From the NCBI GenBank assembly GCA_963682025.1, contig OY821517.1:103952412-104016411 (forward strand): a DNA stretch of 64,000 bases, written 5' to 3'. Position numbers and translations under genes: made by a program. This DNA is from Cordilura impudica. Its lineage: Eukaryota; Arthropoda; Insecta; Diptera; Scathophagidae. The notes below the pieces were generated by a model. The model did not search any database, was not told the origin of the DNA, and saw only the letters and a program-made list of their open reading frames with translations. Shown here in pieces: positions 34,606-45,632 of this stretch; position 1 is the stretch's first letter; the number at the start of each line of letters is the position of its first letter.

Positions 34606-36400
34606 TAACCGACCTGACCGAAAATGGAGAGCTCTTCACAGAAGTGTGTTTGGGCAACAAACTGGTGATAGATGGTGCAATTTTTCTGCACAGAATAGTC
34701 CACAAAATTAGATGGGTATCACCTGATCATTGCACAGAAAACCAGATCGACCACAATTATCAGGATATGGTGTGGCTCCTCTTATATGTGCGTAATAAAC
34801 GTGGTGCTGATTGTTCTAGTGATCACCATCTCCTTGTGGGCACCATTAGACTATGAGTTGGGGCGGTGAAGAAGGTAATTCAAACTCACAGAAAATTTGA
34901 TATCTAGAGCTAAATGACCCCAACTCAAAACTACCTACACTCAGGCCTTCAGAAACTCAGCAGAAACCAACCAAACTTTTACTAACGAATTTAAAAATGT
35001 GAGGGATTTCATATGTGGTGTTGCAGCAAATCATATTGGATATAAAATCCTCGAAAGAAAGCCGTGGGTATCAGATACAACGTGGAAACTTAACACTACG
35101 AGAAAAGAAACTTCTCCAATAAATGATGCCAGAACCAGTTTGGAAAAATCCAGACTCCAGGCTAACTGCAGTTCTATTGACAGGGAAGTTAAGCATAGCG
35201 CACGTAGAGACAAGCATAAATGTGGGGAAAACCATGTCACAGAAGCAAAAATGGTAGCCGATCAAGCAGAACATGCAACTAATATAAAACGATCAAAAAA
35301 CTTGCTAATAAAAACTTCACTTCTTCAAAACCGTTACGAAATAGCAACGGCATTCTCATCACCTCAAAAAATACGCAGCTTCAAATTTGGACCCATCATT
35401 ATGCCAACATACCCCACCCATTATGCAAATACACTACCCATGTCGAGAGGACCGATATACTAGGAACCACCCCTACCATAGCAGAAATAGTTGACGCTAT
35501 ACTCGTCCTAAAAAACCACAAGGCTCCAGGACCTGACAACATTAATCCTGACCTCAAAAACAAGTGCTCCAGAATGTGGTAGAAATATTGAGGGACAATA
35601 ATGAGCTTTCTGACAAATTGAAAGAGGGCTTGATCATCAACTTACCAAAGAAAGGTGAGCTCACAGAATGCATAAACTGGAAAGGAATTACACTTCTAAG
35701 CATAATAAACAAGATATACTATAAACACAAGACTTTCTGACACCCTTGGCAAAGACTTTCGTTGTGAACAGGCGGGGTTTAGATCTCAAACGTCTTGCTT
35801 AGATCATATAAACAGCCTCCGCATTATAATTGAGCAGTCAGATCGCCCCTTTACCTCGTCTTTATAGATTTCGAAAAAGCCTTTGACACACTTTTATATG
35901 ATGCCATTTGAAAAGCACTGACCTGTAAAGGCGTCCCTAGGAAAATAATAGAGCTTATCCAGTAGTTGTACAGAGACGCAAATTGCCGTATACTACACCA
36001 ATATTCTATAAGCGACAAGGTTTCTGTTAAAGCGGGCATTCAACAAGGCTGCATATTAACACCAACACTTTTTAATGTTGTGCAGAACATCGTTACGAGC
36101 AATGCTATGGCCAACAACAGAGGCACAACATTAGGACTAGGCGAACGTTTGACCGATCTTGGCTATGTTGACGACATATGCCTTATAACACGTAGTCACC
36201 CCCATATATTAGAAAGCCTCAAAATGGTAGAGACAGAAGCTGCAAAGGCAGGTCTCAGAATAAAGACTCTTAAGACGAAGATCATGAGAATAAATGCCAC
36301 ATGCAACAGGCCATTCTCCCTTCAAAACATTCAAATTTAGGATGTTAACCTCTCTTGTTACTTGGGTAGCAAACAATGACAGAAGGAACTTCTGACGATG
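34606..36400 (+). pseudogene. RTE-like LINE polyprotein (endonuclease and reverse transcriptase), decayed
   Basis: Starts within the APE-type endonuclease: ENQIDHNYQDMV and RNKRGADCSSDHHLLVG (catalytic His/Asp end of the domain). A linker follows (34999-35463, open, with a basic helical region), then reverse transcriptase in changing frames: NHKAPGPDNINPDL, LPKKGELTECINWKGITLLS, EQAGFRSQTSCLDHINSLR, GIQQGCILTPTLFN, LGYVDDICLITRS (the catalytic YADD box reads YVDD) and AGLRIKTLKTKIMRIN. Stops and shifts are frequent. The domain wording resembles the RTE clade; this is from memory. The 3' part of the gene resumes at 37222 after a MITE. The N-terminal half of the endonuclease is missing. Confidence 0.75.
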
Positions 36401-36507
36401 TATTGAATCGCACAACTGAGCACAGCACACAAAAATCAACATCTTCAATTCTGTTCTGATCTATTAGTGCGAAACGTGGAAGATGGCTACCAAAAATATA
36501 AGCACTA

Positions 36508-37219
36508 GGGCGGGTCGATTTGTAGGGAGGCAAAAAAATCGCTCAAGTGACAAGGAAAATCATATTCTTGGGATCAAAATAAGAAACTTTGCCCAAGGAA
36601 CCATACCTCTAAAACAAATTCTAATTTCCCGACTTTTGACCTATCTGTCTGTCTGTCTGTCCGTCTGACATGGGGCAACCCCATTCCTCCTTATACAATT
36701 GATCTGAAACGTGGCCCATATTCTTGTTGTGACTACAGCTTAATTTTGGGGTAGTCACGCAGAGTCACGCATACTCACGCATAGTCACGGAGTTATCTAA
36801 AAGTTATTTTTCCTCATCCGATCGATCTTTTTGAATAACATAACATAGTCAAGGCGTATGATCATTATTTATTAGCAGAGTAGAAGATGCGTATACGTAC
36901 GAGTGTTAATTTTAATATTAAATCAAACATAGTCAGCCCAATTCTAAACAAAAAATGGTGATTTTTAAAATGTTTGTATTGGGATCCCCGCAGGGGATTT
37001 TAGAGGGTGTGTCCTCCCAAATTAGTGGGGGTCGATCATACATTTGGACTCGATTGTGGCACTCTAAATGGGTCAAACTGAGACAGACAGACAGAAAGGT
37101 CACAAGTCGGGACATCAGAATTAGTTTTAGGGGTAAGGTTCCTCGGGAAAAGTTTCTTATTTTGATCCCTAAAATACGATTTTCCTTGTCACTTGGGCGA
37201 TTTTTAAATCGACCCGCCC
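36508..37219. mobile_element. TA-flanked MITE inside the LINE
   Basis: Terminal inverted repeats of about 160 bp: GGGCGGGTCGATTTGTAGGG at 36508 and its near-complement ending ATCGACCCGCCC at 37219; the arms share AGTGACAAGG, GATCAAAATAAGAAACTTT and a GTCTGTCTGTC run. TA lies on both sides (36506-36507, 37220-37221). It interrupts the LINE reading frame, whose two halves lie immediately outside. No transposase inside. Confidence 0.75.
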
Positions 37220-37221
37220 TA

Positions 37222-37470
37222 ATAAGAACCCTGCAAGTCTTCGTTAATAAATGCCTGAGAAGAATATTAAGAATTTTCTGGCCCAACAGGATATCGAACA
37301 CACAATTCTGGGAACATATTCATCAGAGCCAAATAGAAATCGAAGTTTTGAGAAGGAAATAACGCTGGATTGGCCATACATTGTGAAGTTTGTGAAGATG
37401 GAAAGATATAAAGAGCCTTGCGCCAAGTAGAAACGAATGGCGAAACTTTGTTGAGCCCATATGCTTCTTA
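37222..37470 (+). pseudogene. LINE polyprotein, 3' end (continued after MITE)
   Basis: LQVFVNKCLRRILRIFWPN, then NTQFWEHIHQSQIEIEVLRR and WIGHTL: the conserved C-terminal end of RTE-like LINE proteins. With 34606-36400 it forms one broken gene split by the MITE. Confidence 0.7.
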
Positions 37471-39269
37471 TATTAACTAAAGGAACCAATATATATATAT
37501 ATATATAGGAATACTTTTTCTGGGACCTGTGTTTTTTGCCTTGTAAACAAAAAATTTAAATATAAACGTTCGGTAAATTTTTCTAAATCGATTAAAATTC
37601 CTAATGTGTGGTGAGAAGTTCGTAATTTCAAATATTTTATTAAAATTTTCATCTTAATCGGTATGGATACTTTTTCCCTAGTGCGTAGGACGAGCGCTTG
37701 TTAAAATTTCAAAGCATTTTACAATAACACAATAATTGTGCTTCTGGAGCAATACCAATCAAAAATGCTCGATCATTTTCCAAACTAATGTAAGAAAATA
37801 TTCACTCCAATTAAATTTGACATCATTTTAAAAACATCAATAAATTATTTTCCAAAATATTGAAACACTCGTGTGAAAATCAATAATTATTCGTTCCTTT
37901 TTTTCAATAACTGCTACTGACTAAATTCACAAATGATTCGTTTAAAATTTTAAGCTAATCCGATCAAAATTGTGCTGTGGAGACTACTACTCGTAACAGA
38001 TGAAAATCTGGACTCCTAAGAAACACATGGTGAAAATTTTAAGTTGTAAATACGATGACATCAAGTCCTTAAAATTCCAAAGAATTACGACCAAGAATTT
38101 GGCTCGCCATGGAAATTTTTTTGTTAACATCAAGCTTGAAATAAGAGCAAATTTTCACATATTTGTACAGAAAATGGCTGATCCTTTTCGAGAAGTTCTT
38201 CGAACCTAGCTCAATTTTAATCCGTAAATTTTTTTAATATTTTTTTATTTATCTTCTATTTTTTTTTTTTTGTATAGTGGTAGTTCCTCTAAGTTTAAAT
38301 TTTTTCGGAATGATTTGAAACTTGAAGGAAACATGTTTTATTGGGTCTGTTTGGAAATGATTTTAACTTTTTAAAACAAATTTTTTTGAAAAAATTTTTT
38401 TAATAGACGTCAAACATATCCGAAGAACATATTTTTATACATTTAAGTGATAAGTCGCTGATCTTTTTCGAGTAACTGTTAGCCCACCCCACAGTTTTTA
38501 TCACAATGCTTCAATATTTCAGAAAACTGGCACAGTGCAAAACGATGTCATGGGCACGCAAATCCCTATCACCGATTGAAAGTATTTGGTAAGTTTATAA
38601 ATATGTGATATAACATTTGGGGCTCTGAGGCAGAACTTTCGCAAAATCACGGTTTGAGTTTTTTTTTTTTCAAGAAAAGCTAGCTTCATAAAACGAGTTC
38701 TGTGATTAAAATCCTACACTGACTTTTAATCCGTGAAATTGATCGGTGAATATTTATTTTAGAACATTTTAACCCTCGAGCTCCTACGGAAGTGGGTCTT
38801 TTAGGGCCTTATATCCAGATTGTTAAAAATTTTACCATAACTACGTACATTTCTGATATAGTATATTCAAGAAAAATGTAGAGCGAACAATTTCAGTAGG
38901 GGTCTTCAAAGACTCGAAAAAAATTCCACCAGATCCAAAAAAAGAAGTCCAAACAAAATTTTCTACATAATAAAAAAATATATCGGTAATGTTATGCTCT
39001 AAATAGATATTACAATAACACTATGAAATATAAATAATTGAAAGCAATTTAATCCTATTTTTCTCAAATAGCATAAAAAATATGGTTGAGATCCAAAGAG
39101 TATACTCTCCAAATAAACCGTTACTCCTAAGTTCTCTTTTACTAAAATGACTGGCGATCCATCAACAACATATCATTTAAATAAAAGCAATAAGCAAAAC
39201 ATATGAACAATTTAATTTTGATTCGTCAAAAATTTATTCAATTGTTAATCGCCAATGAAATTAAGTGCT
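37471..39269. other. No supported gene
   Basis: AT-rich sequence with several similar phrases (for example GCTGATC(C/T)TTTTCGAG near 38178 and 38460). A 69-codon frame at 38000-38209 is not recognised. A TA-repeat lies at 37485-37506. Confidence 0.4.
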
Positions 39270-40620
39270 TGAATGATGAAGTGTGATTTGAATAAGTTCT
39301 GTTACGTTTGTGGACAATTCATACTCTTCAAATAATAAAAGATAAAAAGTGGGCTCCAAAAACAGTGCCCAAAAACTGCAGCAATCGTTTGTTTATAGTG
39401 GAAAAACATTAGCAGCGTGGTATGCTGTTTGCCACTCCAATGATATGGAGTAATCCAGGAATTCATAATAAAGCTAATTGCTTTGTATGTGCTAATACAG
39501 GTAGGTACATTTAATTTGCGGATTTTTGTGGTTTTGAATTTATGCGATTCGAAAACTACAGATTTTCATAGAAATTAACTTTCAATTAAAAAATCGATAT
39601 TATAATTTTGTATGTTACATTCCGAAATTTTATTAAATTATACAGAAGCACTCGGTAACACAAAATGCAGAAAGAAAACATAGATATAGATCTGTGGTAT
39701 CCGCGCAAACTCCAATATTCCATTCTCAACTTGAAAGCTCCGAATATGAAAATGAATTGAATACTGATTTTGTTGAAAACCTCGAAATAGAAACTGATTT
39801 TGTTGAAAACCTTAAAATGGAAAATGATTTTGTTGACGACCCCAGTAACAAACCTATTATATTCTATAATATTAATAGGCTAGGTGATTTCTTTTTACGA
39901 TGTTTTGTTCTACCGTTTTATCCCGATTTTGACCAAACGCATATTATTTCAAAGCTATTTCTTTTTAGCTGTTCACCAGATTTACAGATCTTAAAATTTT
40001 TTTCTTTGTTTTGAGTAAATTGTATATAAAATTGTTACTAACACATACATAAAATTATTCTATGTGCGTGTTTATTAAATTTGGTAATGATTCCGTTATC
40101 TTCATTCACAATAATAATAAACCAAAAACGTGTTGGTTTGTGAATTGGCTAAGTTGAGAAATAAAGTTGCCTACAAATTGCACTCGAATTTCGAATGCTG
40201 GAACCTGCTAGTAAACAAAATTAAGCTAGATTTCATTTCTGCTAAATTACAGCTTACACAGAGGAAGTCAGAAGAGCTTGATTATTTTCTAAATGCGAAT
40301 AACCTCCTAGAACCAGACGTCAGCGTAGCGACATACCGAAAACGCCAAGCGAGTATCTAAAAATACTTTGTACAGAGTAGCGACAAAGCAAGTGCATATA
40401 GCGCTGATATCAATAAGATAATGGAAGCGATGAATATGAAATACAATGCGCACACTGGAGATTATTTACTGTTAGCTCTAAATTTTGTTTGAAGGAGATC
40501 CTATTACAAAAAACAAATGAAAGGCCACCTATTCCGGTTATCTACAGTACAAAAGAGTCTTATAATGTTATGAAAACGGTACTAAATTATAGTCAATTGA
40601 TATAATTGACTACTAAGAAT
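39270..40620 (+). pseudogene. Relic of an uncharacterised Cys-rich arthropod gene family
   Basis: Order of recognisable pieces: LNKFCYVCGQFIL near 39282, KWAPKTVPKNCSNRLF near 39348, MLFATPMIWSNPGIHNKANC followed by FVCANT (Cys pair) before a GT donor at about 39501, an intron ending ATACAG near 39646, an acidic linker with a short repeat (TDFVENLEIE, TDFVENLKME), then NLLEPDVSVATYRKRQ near 40300 and KEILLQKTNERPPIPVIYST near 40490. This order matches, from memory, a widespread but unnamed insect family of repetitive genes that may be transposon-encoded. Stops and frameshifts separate the pieces and the C-terminal half is absent. Function unknown. Confidence 0.5.
39866..40213 (+). repeat. Tandem segmental duplication, unit 1
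   Basis: AATATTAATAGGCTAGG to GGAACCTGCTAGTA is repeated at 40626-40986 with scattered substitutions and small indels. Unit 1 lies within the gene relic. Confidence 0.75.
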
Positions 40621-40625
40621 CTACA

Positions 40626-40986
40626 ACATTAATAGGCTAGGCGATTTCTTGTGACCGATGTTTTGTTCTACCATTTTATTCCGATTTTGACCAGGCGTAT
40701 ATTATTTGAAAAGTATTTCTTTTTAGCCGTTTTGCAGATTTACAGATATTTAAATTTTTTCCTTTATTTTGAGTAAATTGCATTTAAATTTGCTACTAAT
40801 ACATACATAAAATGATACATATGCTATGTGTGTTTTATTAAATTTGCTAATATGTTTTTTAATGAGTTTGTTATCTTCATTCACAATAATAATAAACAAT
40901 AAAAGGATTGGTTTCTGAATTGGCTAAGTTGAAAAATAATTTCCTAAAAATTGCACTCAAGTTTCGAGCGCTGGAATCTGCTAGTA
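40626..40986 (+). repeat. Tandem segmental duplication, unit 2
   Basis: Second copy, starting ACATTAATAGGCTAGG and ending GGAATCTGCTAGTA. The spacer between units ends in the short palindrome TCAATTGATATAATTGA (40591 on). Confidence 0.75.
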
Positions 40987-41204
40987 TAATATTATACCAC
41001 CTATGTTTTCATACATTTGCAGGGAAAGCGGTCGAGCTTATTCCAGCAGCAGTTTGATCTGCCAGTAAGTCACTACGATTCAAGTAAAGTTAAAAAATAG
41101 TATCTCTGGTATCTATGCGATTTAAAAAAGTACACATTTGTTACATTAAATAATCATATTTATAATTTTGCATGCTTTCAAACAAAAAAATTTCAGTTTT
41201 TTTT

Positions 41205-41520
41205 ACTACTGGAGCTACTCGTTCGAAACCACTTGCAATAAATATGTATGTAAATACGTACAACGGCGAAAAAGTGCGTCATTTTGTGTAACATTCGTTG
41301 TCTTGTTGATTTCTACGTAAACGGATATACACATTTATTTATTGTGTTTTATGATGCATTTAAGAAATGAAAACTTAACATTCAATATTTTGTACGCATA
41401 TGAAAATCTAAATGTCAAAACCATTAACTCAAGATAAAACGTTTTTGAAAACTAGTACAGTGATTGTCATGTTATTATAAACTTTCCAATAGTATGTACG
41501 AGTCTTAAAATAACAACTTA
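41205..41520 (+). repeat. Dispersed repeat, copy matching 32210-32595
   Basis: Inverted counterpart of the repeat at 32210-32595; begins near ACTACTGGAGCTACTCG, the same end motif. No coding. Confidence 0.5.
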
Positions 41521-41706
41521 TTAATTTTTTTTATACAAGGGATTGAAGCAAATATATATATTAATACGTGAAAGTAAATTTTTAGTTCCCTTTTTAAGAA
41601 ATATTCGGGCACGGAGGAGTGTGAAAATCGGCACAGTTATAGTTCATATGGAGGAGAAGCTGAGAATGATAAAATTTATGTATAATCTGTCTTAAAAATG
41701 TATTAA

Positions 41707-44211
41707 CCCATTAACGCCCAAATGAAAACGGTGAACAATTTTAATAATTCAATTTTTATTATCAGTATTAAAACAGTTTTCTTAAAATAATATAAAAGAA
41801 AAAAAAAGAAAAAAAATATTAAAAGTTGTGTTTTTAGAGGTGTACTAAGTTTAGTACAATGGGCGCTTATGAGTGGTATTTTGCAAAACATCCTCTTTCC
41901 AAACATAGCGTTTTCAGGCACTTATCACATGAAGTTTTAACTCGATTTGAGCACATAACACATCTAAGTTGGTTTGGTATTTTTTGGGGGTTGTGGCCAT
42001 TATTTTTTCTGCCTTCTCCGTCAATTCCAAAAGACGTTGGCCTAGCTTTATTTGCCTTCTTGTCGCTCAGATACATACGTGCTATATGCCTACGAAACCA
42101 TAACTGATCAACACTATCATCAGGGTTTGCAATGCAGTATAATCGCCATGCATTTGAAATAGTCATGTCGACTACGTAAGTAAACAATACCCACCACCAC
42201 TTCTTTCCTTTCACTGCAATTCGGTACATTCCTATAGACTGATCCATTTGATCTACCCCTCCCATGCCTTTATTATAACTTTGGAAAACATGAGGTACGG
42301 GTACATCAACTTTTTGTTTCTTCAGAGAACACCATCTTTTAACTTTCCCTATAGGCTCTAAAGTATCGAAATTTGTTCCAATCGTGCAAACATTATTATC
42401 TTTCCATCTAACCATAAGAATTTCGTTTATCTTATCAAAGCTATGGTCGTATTCAGCCCTGGGTTTTTTACGCATATCCTTCGAGAAATCAATGGACACC
42501 GTTTAGTTCTATTTTCGCGCAAGGTTCCAGTAGATCTGTATCCAAGGTTCTTCAGGTCTACAAGCAGGTCGTAATTCGTAAAAAAATTATCAAAGTAAAC
42601 TGCATGTTCCTCTGGTTTTGTTGGCGCTTTTGTTAGCAAATTCTTCACAACACGAGAGCCAAGAGGTTCAGTGGTAGCCTCGGAAGTTTTGCCACAATAT
42701 ATGTCAAATGTATAACAATATCCGTCGAAGCTGGTCAACGCCCAATTCCGATATCCGTACCGCACAGGTTTACCCATTATAAATTGTTTGGCTGAATGGT
42801 GTCCAAAGTACTTAACCATTGATTCGTCAATCGACAAATTTTCATGTAACATTCCGAATTGACAAAACTTTTTTTGTAAAATATCACAAAGTGGGCGCAT
42901 TTTGAACATCTTATCAGTAGATGTTATAGCCAAAGCGTTATCTGCAAAATGCAGGTTTCTTTTAATTTCCAAGAATCTATTTCTTGACATGCACTCTGAC
43001 ACTAATGGCACACCTAGGTCGTCATCTAAGCTCCAATATGACCTTTCACTAGGTAGTTTATGATATCCGGTAAGTATAAGTATGCCCAAGAATTTACGGA
43101 GTTCCTCTTTGGTAAAAACGCTTTCGTGCCTATTGTTTTGTCCTGCATATATTGTGCTTTGCGTTGCGATAAGCTCTAACACTTCATCGTCAAAAAGATG
43201 CTCAAAGACTTTCACTGGGGTCATACCATGTAAGATTTCCGAAACATTAGCACGTCGTTCTTCAATATGTTTTTGATCTGGAGTAGATGGAAAAACTGAA
43301 TAAAAGAGGGCACATTTTCTCCAAGTTGGTGACGCTGCACTATTTTCAATTCTTTTTCTCTTAGGCACATTCCGTGAAGTAGATGACGCGAATATTTTGA
43401 GGGGTTCGTCGTCATCGCTACTCCATTGCTCTTCAACGGCAGTGGTATGTCTGTGAGTACTAACTTCTATATTACCGGGAACATCTCGAGGTAATTTGTT
43501 TCCATACAGGTCGTCGTCTCCACCTTCCTCTTCATCGGTGATAACACCTGGATTGGGTGGCACCATAAATACATCGTAAGTAGCATCATCTTCACTACCT
43601 TGGCTAATAATGCCCTGTATTGCTTCTTCTAACCCAAAATAGTTTTTGTTGCGTGTAAAAGTATATCGGTTTGCCATTGTATACTTTCGAAGTTTATATT
43701 TTTAGTTAATAATATTTATAAAAGGTCGCTATTTGAAAGAAAAACACACAAAAAACAAGAAAAAACTTCAACTCGAAAGCACAGTACAATAACAAAAATG
43801 TTTTCACTTTGCTAATTTAATTTACCTCAAGCGCCCAGTGTACTAAACTTAGTACAGCAGCTTTTTATATATTACAGCACGAACAAATCTATACGAACTA
43901 AACCGTTTTATGTAGTTTTTATTACAATGTGATGATATCGAGCAAATATAATACTTTTTAACGCTTTTCAAAGTCAAATCATTTACACTAAACTAAATAA
44001 GCACTCACTCGCCAAGACGAAATAAATCGCTAGCACAAAACGGGGATTACCCTTATTCTTAATTTATAACTATGATTTATTATGGATACATAGTATTGCA
44101 TGTACTCTTATTAACAGGTAAAAAGCGTTGCCAGAGTGAAAAATTTCATTAGATGATTTTTATTTCAACTTAAAGTGATGTACTATTTATAGTACAGTGG
44201 GCGTTAATGGG
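41707..44211 (-). mobile_element. piggyBac transposon, complete with TTAA flanks
   Basis: Perfect 14-bp terminal inverted repeats CCCATTAACGCCCA (41707-41720) and TGGGCGTTAATGGG (44198-44211), each bordered by the piggyBac target duplication TTAA (41703-41706, 44212-44215). Sub-terminal 27-bp inverted repeats occur at 41842-41868 and 43829-43855, about 135 bp and 356 bp from the ends, an asymmetric layout like other piggyBac elements. Length 2,505 bp, one gene on the minus strand. Confidence 0.95.
41867..43677 (-). pseudogene. piggyBac transposase with one frameshift
   Basis: ATG at 43677. The first frame runs 416 codons to a stop at 42427 and holds an acidic N-terminus, the transposase core with NLSIDESMVKYFG (first catalytic Asp, residue 284) and VYFDNFFTNYDLL (second, residue 363). 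Just after GTLRENRTKRCP, near 42490, the frame shifts; the rest continues in the overlapping frame to a stop at 41867, with KPRAEYDHSFDK, GGVDQMDQSIGMYRI (third catalytic Asp region), YRI...WWWVLF and a Cys/His-rich C-terminal domain (RCVMCSNRV, CDKCLKTLC, CFAKYH). Total is about 600 codons, normal for the family. Apart from the single shift no stop is seen, so the copy is recent. The C-terminal stop overlaps the sub-terminal repeat. Confidence 0.9.
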
Positions 44212-44215
44212 TTAA

Positions 44216-44519
44216 AGTAAATAAAATATAATATTTCTAATAATTCGTTGCACCATGTTAATGAGAATGATTTAAATTGTATATGGCACGCCCTGTGTTG
44301 AATTGTGAATTGCTTAAATTGATAAGCATACCTTTGACTCATTTAAATATTCATAAATTTTTAAATTGATTGAAAAAATAATATATTCTAGAATTTTCAC
44401 TCGAATTTCTACTAGTAAAAGTACAACCCAACCATACTGCGTGAGGCCATTAATGGGCATTGGTAAATTGCAATTAAAAAAATATATATATTTAAATGTA
44501 ATTTAATTAAAACTATAGT
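44216..44519. other. No supported gene
   Basis: AT-rich spacer between piggyBac and the LINE fragment. Confidence 0.5.
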
Positions 44520-44660
44520 ATTGAAAAAATAAGTTTTGTGTGTTGCAGAGCGCTACGCATAGACTTTAAATTTGATGGTAGCATGTTTCACAGACGAATT
44601 CCAAAAAAGTAAATTGCAGATATTATGTGGGGTTAAATGTTGAGTTATCTATAGGGTCGC
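44520..44660 (-). pseudogene. LINE C-terminal fragment
   Basis: The minus strand reads GIRL-NMLPSNLKSM (one stop replacing Trp), the same C-terminal LINE motif as at 8032-8455; the nucleotide phrase ATGGTAGCATGTTTCACAGACGAAT matches that locus (split by single changes). Very short and dead. Confidence 0.45.
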
Positions 44661-45535
44661 TATATAGAGAATGTGTCTTTCCCAGATGCGGCATTTGAGT
44701 GATCACACCAGGTGAGAGTATCATTAAAGGTGATATCTAAATTTTAGGTTAAACAATTTGAATTTCTTGGTCGTTTATAGTTGCTACCGGTTTAATAATC
44801 AAGTTAAGTGACATTCGTTTACAACAATTTCTGTTTTTATCAGGAAATTCATTAAATCCAGAAATATGATAGAAATAAAAAACATGTTCTATTTAATTAC
44901 AATTGAAAGAAAAAAAAATATGTTTTCTATAAAGTTATGCAAAAGTCATAAAAATTTTAAGGAGGGTCCGGAGGGATAAGTCCCAAAGTAAAAAATGTTC
45001 CTATCGAAAAAGTAATAGAAAGGAATTAGGAATTCCAGGATTGTAAACTAGTAAACAATGATTTGTTTTTAATTGTTTTAATTGCTTTTACAGGCAACGA
45101 AATTATAATTGCTGAAAGCATGGGGCAAATAATATACATATACAATCGCAATTGATGTTTGAAAACTCATCAAATATTATATCATACTCCATGTGTTCAA
45201 AACTGTGGTAAGTTACTATATTACATAGTATAACAGCCATCAATGTGAAAGCACTAGGCCAGTATGGCAAAACATCCAAAGGGTGTGGTCAAACTTCTTT
45301 TATGACATATTTCTAGCTATAACCAGCTATCAAGAATCATTGATGATTCATTCCATTCTTCAGCAAATAAATTCCGAGATTCAAGTCGGACTATTTTTAC
45401 TGTATGAAAGTCCAGGTCATAGCCAAAAATTATTTTAAAATGTGTTAATAATTTGCACCCCTTATTTGTATAATATTTTCAAAAATATGATAATATGGAA
45501 AATATTTTATATCCTAATGTTTTGAAAATGCATAC
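44661..45535. other. No supported gene
   Basis: AT-rich sequence up to the ATAC duplication (45532-45535) of the next transposon. Confidence 0.45.
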
Positions 45536-45632
45536 GGGTAATTCCATGTCAAATCAACCAACGGGTGTACACTACCTTCTCCAAATTGTATGATTTTTCG
45601 TAGAAAGACAGATTATTATAGAACTAAAATAA

